DNA from: an uncultured Flavobacteriales bacterium
Lineage (GTDB): Bacteria > Bacteroidota > Bacteroidia > Flavobacteriales_D > SKUL01
Direction: 5' to 3'
Length of the DNA stretch: 17,560 nt
Assembly: GCA_937911795.1 (NCBI GenBank)
Contig: CALDPJ010000080.1
Coordinates: forward strand, 1 to 17,560
Shown in pieces: positions 7,382-15,479 of the stretch. Numbering within the stretch: position 1 is the first letter of the stretch; each line of letters opens with the position of its first letter. A program made the position numbers and the translations under genes. Under the pieces are notes generated by a model. The model saw only the letters and a list, made by a program, of their open reading frames with translations, was not told where the DNA came from and ran no database searches.

Positions 7382-7834
7382 TTATTTTTCGGCCGATGCT
7401 TTAAACTGCTTCAGGTATATTTCCACCTCCGATTGATTTTCAGCGAATTCAAAGGCGGCATTCTCATATTTCGGAGGTCCGAGTTTCATCTGGGCTTTAC
7501 CGGAAACCCCCAGTGCTTCCAGGGGGATTCCCCTTGCATTGGTATCGAGGGTTCCGTTGTTGTTTTCATCATGAAACACGGCAATTACATATTCGCCATA
7601 CGGAATGTCCGAAAAAACAATGGTGGATGAATCACCGGTAACCACAACCGAACTTTGTTGATGACTATTTTCGACCTTGTCCGGAAAACCTTCAGGAGAA
7701 TCGAACAATGCCGCCCTCAACTGCCCCTGATCGGAAGGAATGCCATTTATCTTCACAACCATGTCACCGCTTTGTTGTGAGAACACCGGAAAGGAAACGA
7801 TCGAAAATAACAGGAAAAAAGACCAATTTTTCAT
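7382..7834 (-). CDS. Secreted DUF2141-domain protein
   Basis: The protein has 150 residues from the ATG at 7834; an in-frame TTG at 7843 is less likely because the signal peptide begins exactly at MKNWSFFLLFSIVSFPVFSQ. The mature part matches DUF2141: a strand opening MVVKINGIPSDQGQLRAALF, then IPYGEYVIAVFHDENNNGTL followed by DTN, GIPLEALGVS and GPPKYENAAFEF. This is a small beta-sandwich domain common in Bacteroidota and Proteobacteria. Its biochemical role is not established. The HDENNNG.LDTN segment resembles an EF-hand-like calcium loop, which suggests possible metal binding; that is inference. A -7 element lies directly upstream, inside the end of the preceding 48-residue gene, and a strong terminator follows. 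Confidence 0.92.
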   Translation of the reverse strand: MKNWSFFLLFSIVSFPVFSQQSGDMVVKINGIPSDQGQLRAALFDSPEGFPDKVENSHQQSSVVVTGDSSTIVFSDIPYGEYVIAVFHDENNNGTLDTNARGIPLEALGVSGKAQMKLGPPKYENAAFEFAENQSEVEIYLKQFKASAEK

Positions 7835-7860
7835 ACAAATCAAATTAGCAATTTCAGTAC

Positions 7861-7868
7861 CAAAGATA
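7861..7868 (-). promoter_or_regulatory. Putative -7 promoter element for the DUF2141 gene
   Basis: TATCTTTG on the minus strand matches TAnnTTTG. It starts one base after the stop codon of the 48-residue gene and lies 26 bases before the DUF2141 ATG. The -33 region would fall inside the small gene, where no TTTG is evident. Confidence 0.5.
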
Positions 7869-8015
7869 CTACGGCAACACTTTCTTCACGACCCATAATT
7901 TGTAGCCGATGATGGCTTTCTCCCAGGGTCGGAGTTTTTTCAGATCCCGTTTGTAGAATTTCGGCAACAACACTTTATTTAGCCTCGCCAACAACAGAAA
8001 AACCTTTCTTTGCAT
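7869..8015 (-). CDS. Small basic protein, 48 residues, conserved Bacteroidota type
   Basis: An ATG at 8015 opens a 48-codon frame ending in TAG (7869-7871). An in-frame TAA at 8025-8027 leaves ATG 8015 as the only likely start. The protein begins MQRKVFLLLARLNKVLLPKF and ends GYKLWVVKKVLP. It has 14 Lys/Arg against two acidic residues and no signal peptide. The order 'LA+LNK.LLP...+.+...L....+AIIG...WV.K..L' resembles a family of about 50-residue proteins I remember from many Bacteroidota genomes, often labelled 'SsrA-binding protein' without good reason; it has nothing of the real SmpB fold. The function is unknown. Its strong charge suggests contact with RNA, DNA or membrane. It lies 34 bases before the DUF2141 gene on the same strand but has no obvious shared role. 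Confidence 0.75.
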   Translation of the reverse strand: MQRKVFLLLARLNKVLLPKFYKRDLKKLRPWEKAIIGYKLWVVKKVLP

Positions 8016-8149
8016 CCGGTGAATTTAAATGAAAATCCGTTATCACCATCAATATCAGAAACCTTACCACTGGCCATCAGGAATGACCGCCAATCCAAAT
8101 AAAAAAAGCTGTCTCATGCGGTAGCTTAACTTTGCATCAAACGACGATC
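8016..8149. other. Divergent intergenic region between the 48-residue gene and the M61 gene
   Basis: Apart from the -7 element of the M61 gene at its right end I see only a short AAGCT...AGCTT inverted repeat (five-base arms, about 8107-8128) flanking the upstream part of that promoter. No other gene, repeat or hairpin is supported. Confidence 0.4.
8127..8134 (+). promoter_or_regulatory. Putative -7 promoter element for the M61 peptidase gene
   Basis: TAACTTTG is an exact TAnnTTTG match. It ends 15 bases before the ATG at 8150, so transcription would begin near 8141 and the leader would be only about nine bases. It also shows that the in-frame TTG at 8132 cannot be the start, because it lies inside the promoter. 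Confidence 0.6.
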
Positions 8150-9997
8150 ATGAAAAACCTTGCTTTACTATTAATTTGCTTCACCCTCAACGGTTTGGTT
8201 ATTGGTCAATCCTCCAACCGCGGTGAAGAAGTTGTAGCCAAAACCAGCCTCACCGGATTGAAGAAAGGGCGGCTTTCTGTGCTGGTATTTCCTCCCGAAA
8301 ACCAGATGGATACACTTGTTTATGCAATGCCCAAAATTATTCCGGGCACCTACAGCATCAGCGATTTCGGCTTGCTGATCAAAAACTTTAAAGCGCTGGA
8401 TTCAGAAGGTAAAGAATTGCCCGTTCAGCGGCTGGACGACAACCGGTGGAGCATTTCAAACGCTGGCAACCTCGATCATGTAGATTATCAGGTGGGTGCG
8501 ACATTCACCGACCCGGCCGGCAAACATATTTTCGAACCCGCAGGAACACGTTTCGAAGAAGACCGCACCTTTCTTTTAAACTCCTACGGAATTGTCGGAT
8601 TTTTTGAAAATATGGAGGATGCAGGATACCAGTTCGAAATCACCCGTCCTCTGAATTTCTACGGAGCTTCGGCCTTACCTCAACAACGCCGCAATGATTC
8701 TACAGACGTTTTTACTGCCTCCGGATATTTCGATTTTCACGACAGCCCAATCATGTATGCTGTGCCCGACACGGCCTCTTTTATGGTGGGCAACAGTGAA
8801 ATTGAAATTGCGGTTTATTCACCAGGCGGTTCGCTGAACGCCACATTTGTAAAAGAAACATTGCAAGAAATTATGTTCGGTGCCGAGGCCTATCTCGGTG
8901 GAGAGCTGCCGGTAAAAAAATATGTAGTGTTGATCAACTTAATGCAGGGAGTCGGCAACTCAGGCGGCTTTGGCGCGCTGGAACACAGCTACTCAACAGT
9001 GGTGGTGATGCCCGAAATGGGGAAGGATTTTCTCGTTCAAAACATCCGCGACATCGTTGCCCACGAATTTTTCCATATTGTTACTCCACTCAACATTCAC
9101 TCCGAGCACATTCACAATTACGACTTCATCAATCCTAAGATGTCTCAACATTTGTGGCTGTACGAAGGCGCTACCGAATACGCTGCTCACCACATGCAGG
9201 TTCGTCAGGGAATTATTTCTCCTACTGATTTCCTGAGCATTATCCGGCAGAAAATTGCTCAGTCGGCAGCGTACAACGATTCCTTGCCGTTCACCGAACT
9301 GAGCAAAGGTGCGCTCGACGAACACGCAGACCAGTATATGAATGTATACACCAAAGGAGCGTTGATCGGCATGAGCCTCGACCTTTTGCTGTGCGACCTG
9401 TCGGACGGAACCAAAGATTTACGCTCGTTGATCACCGACCTGTCTGAGAAATACGGACCGGAAAAACCTTTTGTTGATGACGAATTGTTTGATGAAATTA
9501 CAGCGATGACCTATCCGGAGGTGCGCGAATTTTTCAGCCGGTATGTAGAAGGTACTGAACCGCTGCCCATGGAGGAATATCTTTCAAAAGCCGGTGTTAC
9601 GCTTCAACGGAATACTACGATCACCGAACTCACCTTTGGCGGATTTCTGCCGGGGCACAACAAAGAGCGAAACCGCATGGAAGTGATTACTACCATCGGA
9701 ATGAACAGCTTCGGACGGGAACTTGGTATTCAACAGGGCGATTTACTGGTGAGTGTAAACGACATCGACCTGCGGCCGGAAGTTTTTTCGGAGGGCATCA
9801 ATACATTCAAGGAAAGATTTTCTGCCGGCGACAAAGTAACCCTGGTGGTTGAACGAAAAGATGGCGACAACTGGAAAGAGGTGAAACTCAAAGGTCGTGC
9901 GGAAGAAGTATCCCGCTCGATTACCCTCAGGCTGAGTTTCGACCCTGAACCAACCGAAAAACAACAACGGGTAAGAAGGGCCTGGATTAACTATTAG
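8150..9997 (+). CDS. M61 family metallopeptidase with C-terminal PDZ domain
   Basis: The protein has 615 residues. The start is ATG 8150, which opens the signal peptide MKNLALLLICFTLNGLVIGQ. The N-terminal beta domain (about 30-220) includes MPKIIPGTYSISDFG, typical of Peptidase_M61_N. The zinc site is HEFFH at residues 305-309 (His305, Glu306, His309). A downstream Glu339 in WLYEGATEY is the probable third ligand. The C-terminal third has a PDZ domain (about 525-600: GRELGIQQGDLLVSVNDIDL). M61 enzymes are aminopeptidases with a preference for N-terminal Gly or Ala, named after the glycyl aminopeptidase of Sphingomonas. Length near 600 with PDZ is normal. The signal peptide puts it in the periplasm or outside. 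A 115-residue gene starts two bases after its stop. Confidence 0.93.
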   Translation: MKNLALLLICFTLNGLVIGQSSNRGEEVVAKTSLTGLKKGRLSVLVFPPENQMDTLVYAMPKIIPGTYSISDFGLLIKNFKALDSEGKELPVQRLDDNRWSISNAGNLDHVDYQVGATFTDPAGKHIFEPAGTRFEEDRTFLLNSYGIVGFFENMEDAGYQFEITRPLNFYGASALPQQRRNDSTDVFTASGYFDFHDSPIMYAVPDTASFMVGNSEIEIAVYSPGGSLNATFVKETLQEIMFGAEAYLGGELPVKKYVVLINLMQGVGNSGGFGALEHSYSTVVVMPEMGKDFLVQNIRDIVAHEFFHIVTPLNIHSEHIHNYDFINPKMSQHLWLYEGATEYAAHHMQVRQGIISPTDFLSIIRQKIAQSAAYNDSLPFTELSKGALDEHADQYMNVYTKGALIGMSLDLLLCDLSDGTKDLRSLITDLSEKYGPEKPFVDDELFDEITAMTYPEVREFFSRYVEGTEPLPMEEYLSKAGVTLQRNTTITELTFGGFLPGHNKERNRMEVITTIGMNSFGRELGIQQGDLLVSVNDIDLRPEVFSEGINTFKERFSAGDKVTLVVERKDGDNWKEVKLKGRAEEVSRSITLRLSFDPEPTEKQQRVRRAWINY

Positions 9998-9999
9998 CC

Positions 10000-10347
10000 G
10001 TGGATCATCTTCCGGAAAAACACCTGATCAACGATGAAATGATCGAAGATACAGCGCAGCAAATTGCAAAAGATCTTCAATTGTCAGAATTATTTCCACT
10101 ACAACGGAAGCCGGGCGAAACTCCTTTTGAGCATCTGTTCAACTCGGTTTACCCGGAAGTTACGCGACTTCTGAAATCCGATACCCGGTCACTGCCACAG
10201 ATCTTCTATCAGGTAGATCTCAGCGAAACCCGCGTAAATGAAGCATTGTCGGCCGAAAATCCAGCAGCGCAGCTCACCATTGCGATCATAAAAAGGTGCT
10301 TTCAGAAAGTTGTGCTCCGGCGGATGTATGGCCGGGGAAAGATGTAA
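10000..10347 (+). CDS. Conserved hypothetical protein, 115 residues
   Basis: The frame opens with GTG at 10000, two bases after the M61 stop; ATG 10039 is a fallback that would remove 13 residues. The protein starts (M)DHLPEKHLINDEMIEDTAQ, has no signal peptide or membrane helix and is rich in charged helices. The second half contains IFYQVDLSETRVNEAL, then AAQLTIAIIKRCFQKVVLRR. This pattern, a 'Y.vD+.E..v...l' helix followed by 'lA..IikR..qKv..R', recalls short cytoplasmic proteins of unknown function found next to unrelated genes in flavobacteria. I recognise no catalytic motif. The close spacing implies translation coupled to the M61 gene, although one product is exported and this one is not. 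It may be co-transcribed for convenience only. Confidence 0.8.
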   Translation: MDHLPEKHLINDEMIEDTAQQIAKDLQLSELFPLQRKPGETPFEHLFNSVYPEVTRLLKSDTRSLPQIFYQVDLSETRVNEALSAENPAAQLTIAIIKRCFQKVVLRRMYGRGKM

Positions 10348-10390
10348 TTAAATCCTTCGCGCTTTCCGGCGCCATCCCGTAGTAAAATCT

Positions 10391-10398
10391 TAAATTTG
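10391..10398 (+). promoter_or_regulatory. Putative -7 promoter element for sucAB
   Basis: TAAATTTG matches TAnnTTTG and lies 26 bases before the sucA ATG at 10425, predicting a start near 10405 and a leader of about 20 bases. The -33 region (about 10365-10370) has no clear TTTG. Confidence 0.5.
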
Positions 10399-10410
10399 TT
10401 CCCCACAACA

Positions 10411-10423
10411 CTGATTGAATCAG
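10411..10423 (+). promoter_or_regulatory. 13-base dyad CTGATT-G-AATCAG just before sucA
   Basis: The six-base arms are perfect around a central G. It ends one base before the sucA ATG, downstream of the predicted transcription start. It could be an operator, or a small RNA hairpin (five pairs, TGA loop) at the ribosome site. No regulator gene is nearby to name. Confidence 0.35.
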
Positions 10424-10424
10424 C

Positions 10425-13178
10425 ATGGACAAATTTTCGTATCTCGGTAACGCCGATGTTTCTTCAATAGAGTCTCAGTTTCAACAATTTCTGAAGGACC
10501 CCGGCAGTGTAGAAGAAAGCTGGAGACATTTTTTCGAAGGGTTTGAATTTGCTCAAAAACACTACGATGTAGATGGAATGGTGCACGAAAACGTCTACCT
10601 CGAGTTTCGTGTCCTCAACCTCATCAACGGCTACCGAACCAGAGGCCACCTTTTTACGCACACCAACCCTGTGCGCGAACGGCGAAAATATTCACCGACG
10701 CTTGCCATAGAAAATTTCGGACTGAGCGAAGCCGACCTCGACAAAGAATTCGAAGCCGGCGAAGAAGTGGGCATCGGCAAGGCAACATTGCGGGATATCA
10801 TCCAGCACCTCGAAGATACCTACTGCCGGTCGATCGGAATTGAATACAACTACATTCCTGATCCGGAAAGAAAAAACTGGGTCCGTTCCAAAATTGAACT
10901 CGATAATTTGCCGAAATTCTCGGAAGAGGACAAGATGCATATTTTCAAAAGGCTCAATAAGGCAACTGTGTATGAGCAATACCTGCAACGCAAATTTGTT
11001 GGGCAAAAAAGATTTTCTGTTGAAGGAGGAGAATCACTCATCCCTGCCATCAGCGCCATCATCGATCACGGCTCCACATTTGGCATTAAGGAATTTGTTG
11101 TGGGCATGGCGCACCGCGGCCGACTGAATATGCTGGCCAACATTTTCAACAAACCTTATCAGGATATTTTCAGCGAGTTCGAAGGGAAGGAATTTCACGA
11201 TAAAGGAAAGCGCATTGACGGTGACGTGAAATATCATCTCGGCCAGTCTTCCGGCATCAAAACCCGTAGCGGTCATAAAGTGCATCTCACCCTGGCCCCG
11301 AACCCTTCTCACCTCGAAGCGGTAGATCCGGTGGTGGGTGGACTCACACGTGGAAAGATTGATCGTTATCTGAAAGACGATTCTCTCATCGTTCCGATCC
11401 TGATTCACGGAGATGCCGCCATTGCAGCCCAGGGCGTCGTTTACGAAGTAGTGCAAATGGCCCAGCTCGAAGGCTATGGTGTGGGTGGTACCATTCACAT
11501 CGTTGTCAACAATCAGGTGGGCTTCACTACCAATTATCTGGATGCCCGATCGAGCACCTATTGTACCGATGTGGCGAAGGTAACCCTGTCACCGGTGTTT
11601 CATGTCAACGGCGACGACGTTGAAGCCATGGTGCAAACCGTAATGATTGCCGTTGAATACCGTCAGCGCTTCAAGCGCGATGTTTTCATTGATCTTCTTT
11701 GCTACCGGAAATACGGCCACAACGAGGGCGATGAACCCAAATTCACACAGCCAAAACTGTACGACCTGATTGCAAAGCACCCGAACCCGCGAGAGATTTA
11801 TGCTGCGCAACTGGCGAAAGAAAATATTCTGACACAAGAGCAGGACGAAAAACTCCGCGCCGATTTCGAAGCAGAACTTGATCTGGCACTCGAAGCATCT
11901 AAAAAAGTAGCCAAAGCCAGTGTTACCCAGTTTCTCGGAAATACCTGGAAAGAACTGCGCATGGCAGAACCCGGCGAAATGGAATCCTCGCCCGATACCG
12001 GTTTTGATCTGAAAAAATTACGCGATCTGGCCATCGGAATGAACACCCTTCCGAAGGACAAGAAATTCTTCCGCAAGATTGTGAAGCTGATGGACGACCG
12101 TCTGAAAATGATTGAATCTGATCATCTGGATTGGGCACTCGGAGAATTGCTGGCGTATGCTACCCTGCTTGACGAAGGACACGACGTGCGGCTCTCGGGT
12201 CAGGATGTTGAGCGCGGAACTTTTTCTCACCGGCATTCGGTGATTTTAAGCGAAGACGCCGAAGAGGAATACCTTCCGCTCAACCACCTTTCTACAGATC
12301 AGGGAAAATTCTACGTCTATAATTCACTCCTTTCGGAATATGCAGTGCTGGGTTATGACTACGGTTATGCGTTTGCAAGTCCACAGGCTTTGACATTATG
12401 GGAGGCTCAGTTCGGCGACTTCAACAACGGAGCACAAATCATCATTGACCAGTTTATCAGTGCCGCCGAAGAAAAATGGCGCACCATGAACGGAATTGTG
12501 ATGTTGCTGCCACACGGTTACGAGGGCATGGGTTCCGAACATTCCAGCGGACGACTGGAGCGATTCCTGACACTTTGCGCCGAAGAGAACATGCAGGTTT
12601 GTAACGCCACTACTCCGGCCAATTATTTTCACCTGTTGCGCCGTCAGTTGCACCGACCGTTCCGCAAACCACTCATAATTTTTACACCCAAAAAATTACT
12701 GCGATACCCAAAAGCCGTTTCTTCCATGAAAGAAATGAGCAAAGGCAAATTTATGGAGGTGATTGACGATGTTGCGGTGAAAGCAGAGAACGTAGATACC
12801 CTGGTATTTTGCTCGGGAAAAATATTTTACGACGTGCTCGAAAAGCGCGACACCGAAAACAAAGGTCTGAACATTGCACTGGTACGGCTCGAACAGCTAT
12901 ATCCACTGCCGGAGAAACAAATCCGGGCCTTGATTAGCAAATATTCAGGTGCGAAAAGAATTATCTGGATGCAGGAAGAACCAGAAAACATGGGAGCGTG
13001 GTCGTTTATATCGCGACGATTAAGAGACATTCCATTTGAATACATCGGTCGTGACGAAAGCGCAAGCCCGGCCGGAGGTTCACCCATGATTCATCAGTTC
13101 CGGCAGGAAGCCTTGCTGAACAGGCTCTTTACCTATGCACGCGAAATCAAATCAACCAAGAAAAGCCCCGTTTCATGA
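10425..13178 (+). CDS. sucA: 2-oxoglutarate dehydrogenase E1 component
   Basis: The protein has 917 residues, typical of E1o (900-950). It uses thiamine diphosphate (TPP) to decarboxylate 2-oxoglutarate and pass the succinyl group to the lipoyl arm of E2 in the TCA cycle. The N-terminus carries the E1o-specific motif SSIESQFQQFLKDPGSVEES. The catalytic region shows GMAHRGRLNML (His230), NPSHLEAVDPVVGG, IHGDAAIAAQGVVYE (residues 327-341, TPP diphosphate/Mg region) and NNQVGFTT (362-369). The transketolase-like C-terminal half has LPHGYEGMGSEHSSGRLERF and ends with a short tail after the QLYPLPEKQI and EEPENMGAW segments. The stop overlaps the sucB start in ATGA. A -7 element and a 13-base dyad precede the ATG at 10425. 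There is no sign of damage. Confidence 0.98.
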   Translation: MDKFSYLGNADVSSIESQFQQFLKDPGSVEESWRHFFEGFEFAQKHYDVDGMVHENVYLEFRVLNLINGYRTRGHLFTHTNPVRERRKYSPTLAIENFGLSEADLDKEFEAGEEVGIGKATLRDIIQHLEDTYCRSIGIEYNYIPDPERKNWVRSKIELDNLPKFSEEDKMHIFKRLNKATVYEQYLQRKFVGQKRFSVEGGESLIPAISAIIDHGSTFGIKEFVVGMAHRGRLNMLANIFNKPYQDIFSEFEGKEFHDKGKRIDGDVKYHLGQSSGIKTRSGHKVHLTLAPNPSHLEAVDPVVGGLTRGKIDRYLKDDSLIVPILIHGDAAIAAQGVVYEVVQMAQLEGYGVGGTIHIVVNNQVGFTTNYLDARSSTYCTDVAKVTLSPVFHVNGDDVEAMVQTVMIAVEYRQRFKRDVFIDLLCYRKYGHNEGDEPKFTQPKLYDLIAKHPNPREIYAAQLAKENILTQEQDEKLRADFEAELDLALEASKKVAKASVTQFLGNTWKELRMAEPGEMESSPDTGFDLKKLRDLAIGMNTLPKDKKFFRKIVKLMDDRLKMIESDHLDWALGELLAYATLLDEGHDVRLSGQDVERGTFSHRHSVILSEDAEEEYLPLNHLSTDQGKFYVYNSLLSEYAVLGYDYGYAFASPQALTLWEAQFGDFNNGAQIIIDQFISAAEEKWRTMNGIVMLLPHGYEGMGSEHSSGRLERFLTLCAEENMQVCNATTPANYFHLLRRQLHRPFRKPLIIFTPKKLLRYPKAVSSMKEMSKGKFMEVIDDVAVKAENVDTLVFCSGKIFYDVLEKRDTENKGLNIALVRLEQLYPLPEKQIRALISKYSGAKRIIWMQEEPENMGAWSFISRRLRDIPFEYIGRDESASPAGGSPMIHQFRQEALLNRLFTYAREIKSTKKSPVS

Positions 13179-14440
13179 AGTTAGAAATGAAAGTACCCAG
13201 TCCCGGAGAGTCTATCTCTGAAGTAGAAATAGCCTCGTGGCTGGTGAAAGACGGCGACTACGTAGAAAAAGATCAGGCAATTGCCGAAATCGATTCCGAT
13301 AAAGCCACGCTTGAATTGCCCGCAGAAGAAAGCGGAACCATTACGCTGAAAGCCGAAGAAGGCGATACCGTTGCAGTGGGCGATGTGGTTTGTATCATCG
13401 ACACCGATGCAGAAAAGCCAGCGGGTGAAAAAGCCCCGGCAAAAAAAGCCGAACCGGAGACAAAAACAGCTGAACCTGCAAAGGCATCCGAAGAAAAGAA
13501 ATCAGAAGTAAAAGCCGAAAAACCAGCAGAAGAAACCTCGAACGCTAAAGGACATCCATCGCCTGCAGCCCGTAAACTCATGGATGAAAACAACGTGAGC
13601 GCAAAACAGGTAAATGCGAGCGGAAAAGGTGGCCGGATTACAAAAGGCGACGTACTGGAAGCGCTGGCAGGTGGAATTTCTGCAGAGCAAACCGGCGGCT
13701 GGGGAGGCACACGCGACCAGAAGCGCGAAAAAATGTCGATGCTTCGACGTAAAATCAGTGAACGACTGGTTTCTGTGAAAAATGAAACCGCCATGCTCAC
13801 CACTTTTAACGAGGTGAACATGAAACCGATCATGGATCTGCGCAGCAAATACAAAGACGCTTTTAAAGAAAAATATAGTGTGGGACTTGGTTTTATGTCG
13901 TTTTTCACGAAAGCCATTACCGAAGCGCTCAACGAATTTCCGGCGGTGAATGCACAACTGGATGGAACCGAAATAATCTTCCATGACTATGCCGATATCG
14001 GAATTGCTGTTAGTTCGCCGAAAGGATTGATGGTGCCGGTGTTGCGCAATGCAGAACAGCTTTCGCTCGCCGAAATAGAATCGGGCATCAAAGACCTTGC
14101 AATCAAAGCGCGTGACGGAAAAATCAGTATTGACGAAATGACCGGTGGAACTTTTACCATTACCAATGGAGGTGTATTCGGTTCAATGCTCAGCACGCCG
14201 ATTATCAATCCACCGCAAAGTGCCATTCTGGGAATGCACAACATCGTAGAAAGACCCGTTGCTGAAAACGGCGAAGTGGTTATTCGACCCATGATGTACG
14301 TAGCACTTTCTTACGATCACCGCATCATCGATGGAAAAGAGTCGGTAAGTTTCCTTGTGAAAGTGAAAGAGATGCTGGAGAATCCGGAAAGAATGGTCTT
14401 CGGAGGAAAATCACCGGAAGAGATTTTGCTGGGGCTGTAA
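13175..14440 (+). CDS. sucB: 2-oxoglutarate dehydrogenase E2, dihydrolipoyl succinyltransferase
   Basis: The protein has 421 residues in the usual E2o order. A single lipoyl domain covers residues 1-80, with the acceptor Lys43 in EIDSDKATLE. A flexible linker rich in Ala, Lys, Pro and Glu spans about 83-128. A peripheral-subunit-binding domain follows at about 128-165 (HPSPAARKLM...GKGGRITKGDVLEAL). The acyltransferase core runs from about 185 with the catalytic motif YDHRIIDG (His382, Asp386). It moves succinyl to CoA and forms the core of the complex. The N-terminal Met overlaps the sucA stop in ATGA, so the two are translationally coupled. No lpd (E3) gene follows; a convergent gene cluster begins 44 bases later, so E3 must be shared from elsewhere. 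Confidence 0.98.
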   Translation: MKLEMKVPSPGESISEVEIASWLVKDGDYVEKDQAIAEIDSDKATLELPAEESGTITLKAEEGDTVAVGDVVCIIDTDAEKPAGEKAPAKKAEPETKTAEPAKASEEKKSEVKAEKPAEETSNAKGHPSPAARKLMDENNVSAKQVNASGKGGRITKGDVLEALAGGISAEQTGGWGGTRDQKREKMSMLRRKISERLVSVKNETAMLTTFNEVNMKPIMDLRSKYKDAFKEKYSVGLGFMSFFTKAITEALNEFPAVNAQLDGTEIIFHDYADIGIAVSSPKGLMVPVLRNAEQLSLAEIESGIKDLAIKARDGKISIDEMTGGTFTITNGGVFGSMLSTPIINPPQSAILGMHNIVERPVAENGEVVIRPMMYVALSYDHRIIDGKESVSFLVKVKEMLENPERMVFGGKSPEEILLGL

Positions 14441-14484
14441 AATTGCGGATTATGGGATGAAGGCCATTTAGGAATGACAACTTC

Positions 14485-15435
14485 TTACTCCACTACCACT
14501 TTTCCTCTCACCACCTGGCCATTGCTGCGCGCCTCTACCACATACAAACCCGGTGGGTAATTCATCGGTAAAGGATCGAGGCTGTTGAAGTTTTCGTTGC
14601 TGCCCACCATCTGACCAGTGATGTTGTAAACGGTTACTGCCGCCCGGAAGGCAAAATTTGGTGGGAGCTGGAGGCGGATGTGAGAAGTAGTGGGATTGGG
14701 GAAAATACTGATTGGGGAAACTTCTTCATGATCTACACTCGAAACTATCCCACAAGGTAATTCACCGGAACCATAAACCAGTTGATCCCCTTCGCGATAG
14801 CACGAAAAAACCGGCAGCCAACCTCCGAGCGGCTGCGCAACGGATTCTCCAAACAAACCATGGCTTGAACCAACCGGACCGATGCCTTCTACAATCGAAC
14901 CATAAAACGTCCAGTCACTTTGCGGTTCCATTTCCTCTTCGTTGTACAAAGGCGAAGTGTAAATTACACGCCGCATCATGCCTCCCAGCATTTCGGTTGA
15001 CACAGAATCAACCTCAATTTGCGCCTGAGCCTCATCGAACCCAAGGATCCATAAAAAACTATCAAGCATTTCCGTTAGATCCCACACGTCGCCGGGCTGA
15101 GCATTAAAATCATACAGCATTCCCCAGGCATTGGTGGAGTTCGAAAAATAAAACACCGTATCGTTTGCTACCCGAAAGTAGTGTGTGGCGGTTTGGCTAT
15201 TTTGAGCTTCACTATTATCTTGTTGTGAGCGTATTATGATAGCAGGCGCACCATCAATGACGGTATCACCATCGGTATAATAATACAAGTGCCCGCACAG
15301 CGGATCACTGAGACAATGAACGGTATAGTACCATTCGGCGTTGTCAGGGAACCAGGAAATTTGTTGAGCTTGTCCTGAGTTGCTAAAAAAAAGGAACAAG
15401 CCTATTATTACTGATCTGAGCAAATAATTTTTCAT
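14485..15435 (-). CDS. T9SS cargo protein of unknown function
   Basis: The protein has 316 residues with signal peptide MKNYLLRSVIIGLFLFFSNS, then GQAQ. The middle (about 25-235) is a Trp-, Tyr- and Asp-rich beta region (WYYTVHC, TDGDTVIDGAPAIII, VAQPLGGWLPVFSC) with four visible Cys that could form disulfides. I do not recognise a catalytic domain. The C-terminus (about 242-316) is a type A T9SS sorting domain: ISIFPNPTTSHIRLQLPPNF ... TVYNITGQMV ... YPPGLYVVEARSNGQVVRGK. It should cross the outer membrane by T9SS and be attached to the surface or released. It is 44 bases behind the PKD-like cargo gene, on the same strand, and its sorting domain is very like that gene's. Confidence 0.85.
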   Translation of the reverse strand: MKNYLLRSVIIGLFLFFSNSGQAQQISWFPDNAEWYYTVHCLSDPLCGHLYYYTDGDTVIDGAPAIIIRSQQDNSEAQNSQTATHYFRVANDTVFYFSNSTNAWGMLYDFNAQPGDVWDLTEMLDSFLWILGFDEAQAQIEVDSVSTEMLGGMMRRVIYTSPLYNEEEMEPQSDWTFYGSIVEGIGPVGSSHGLFGESVAQPLGGWLPVFSCYREGDQLVYGSGELPCGIVSSVDHEEVSPISIFPNPTTSHIRLQLPPNFAFRAAVTVYNITGQMVGSNENFNSLDPLPMNYPPGLYVVEARSNGQVVRGKVVVE

Positions 15436-15479
15436 ACTGTTTAATTTTGTGTATCAAAACGATCAATAATTTAGAAAAA

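Noticed and set aside
8029..8124. 31-codon frame on the plus strand before the M61 promoter
   Set aside because: It is His-rich with no pattern of conservation I can recognise, ends just before the -7 element and has no promoter of its own.
8132..8149. TTG start six codons before the M61 ATG
   Set aside because: The TTG lies inside the TAACTTTG promoter element, and the signal peptide begins at the ATG at 8150.
13273..13932. 219-residue Ser/Phe/Ala-rich frame on the minus strand
   Set aside because: It is antisense to the E2 lipoyl domain and linker; the low-complexity composition mirrors the Lys/Glu/Ala linker codons.
14441..14484. Terminator between sucB and the T9SS cargo gene
   Set aside because: The 44-base convergent gap contains no convincing stem or T-run.
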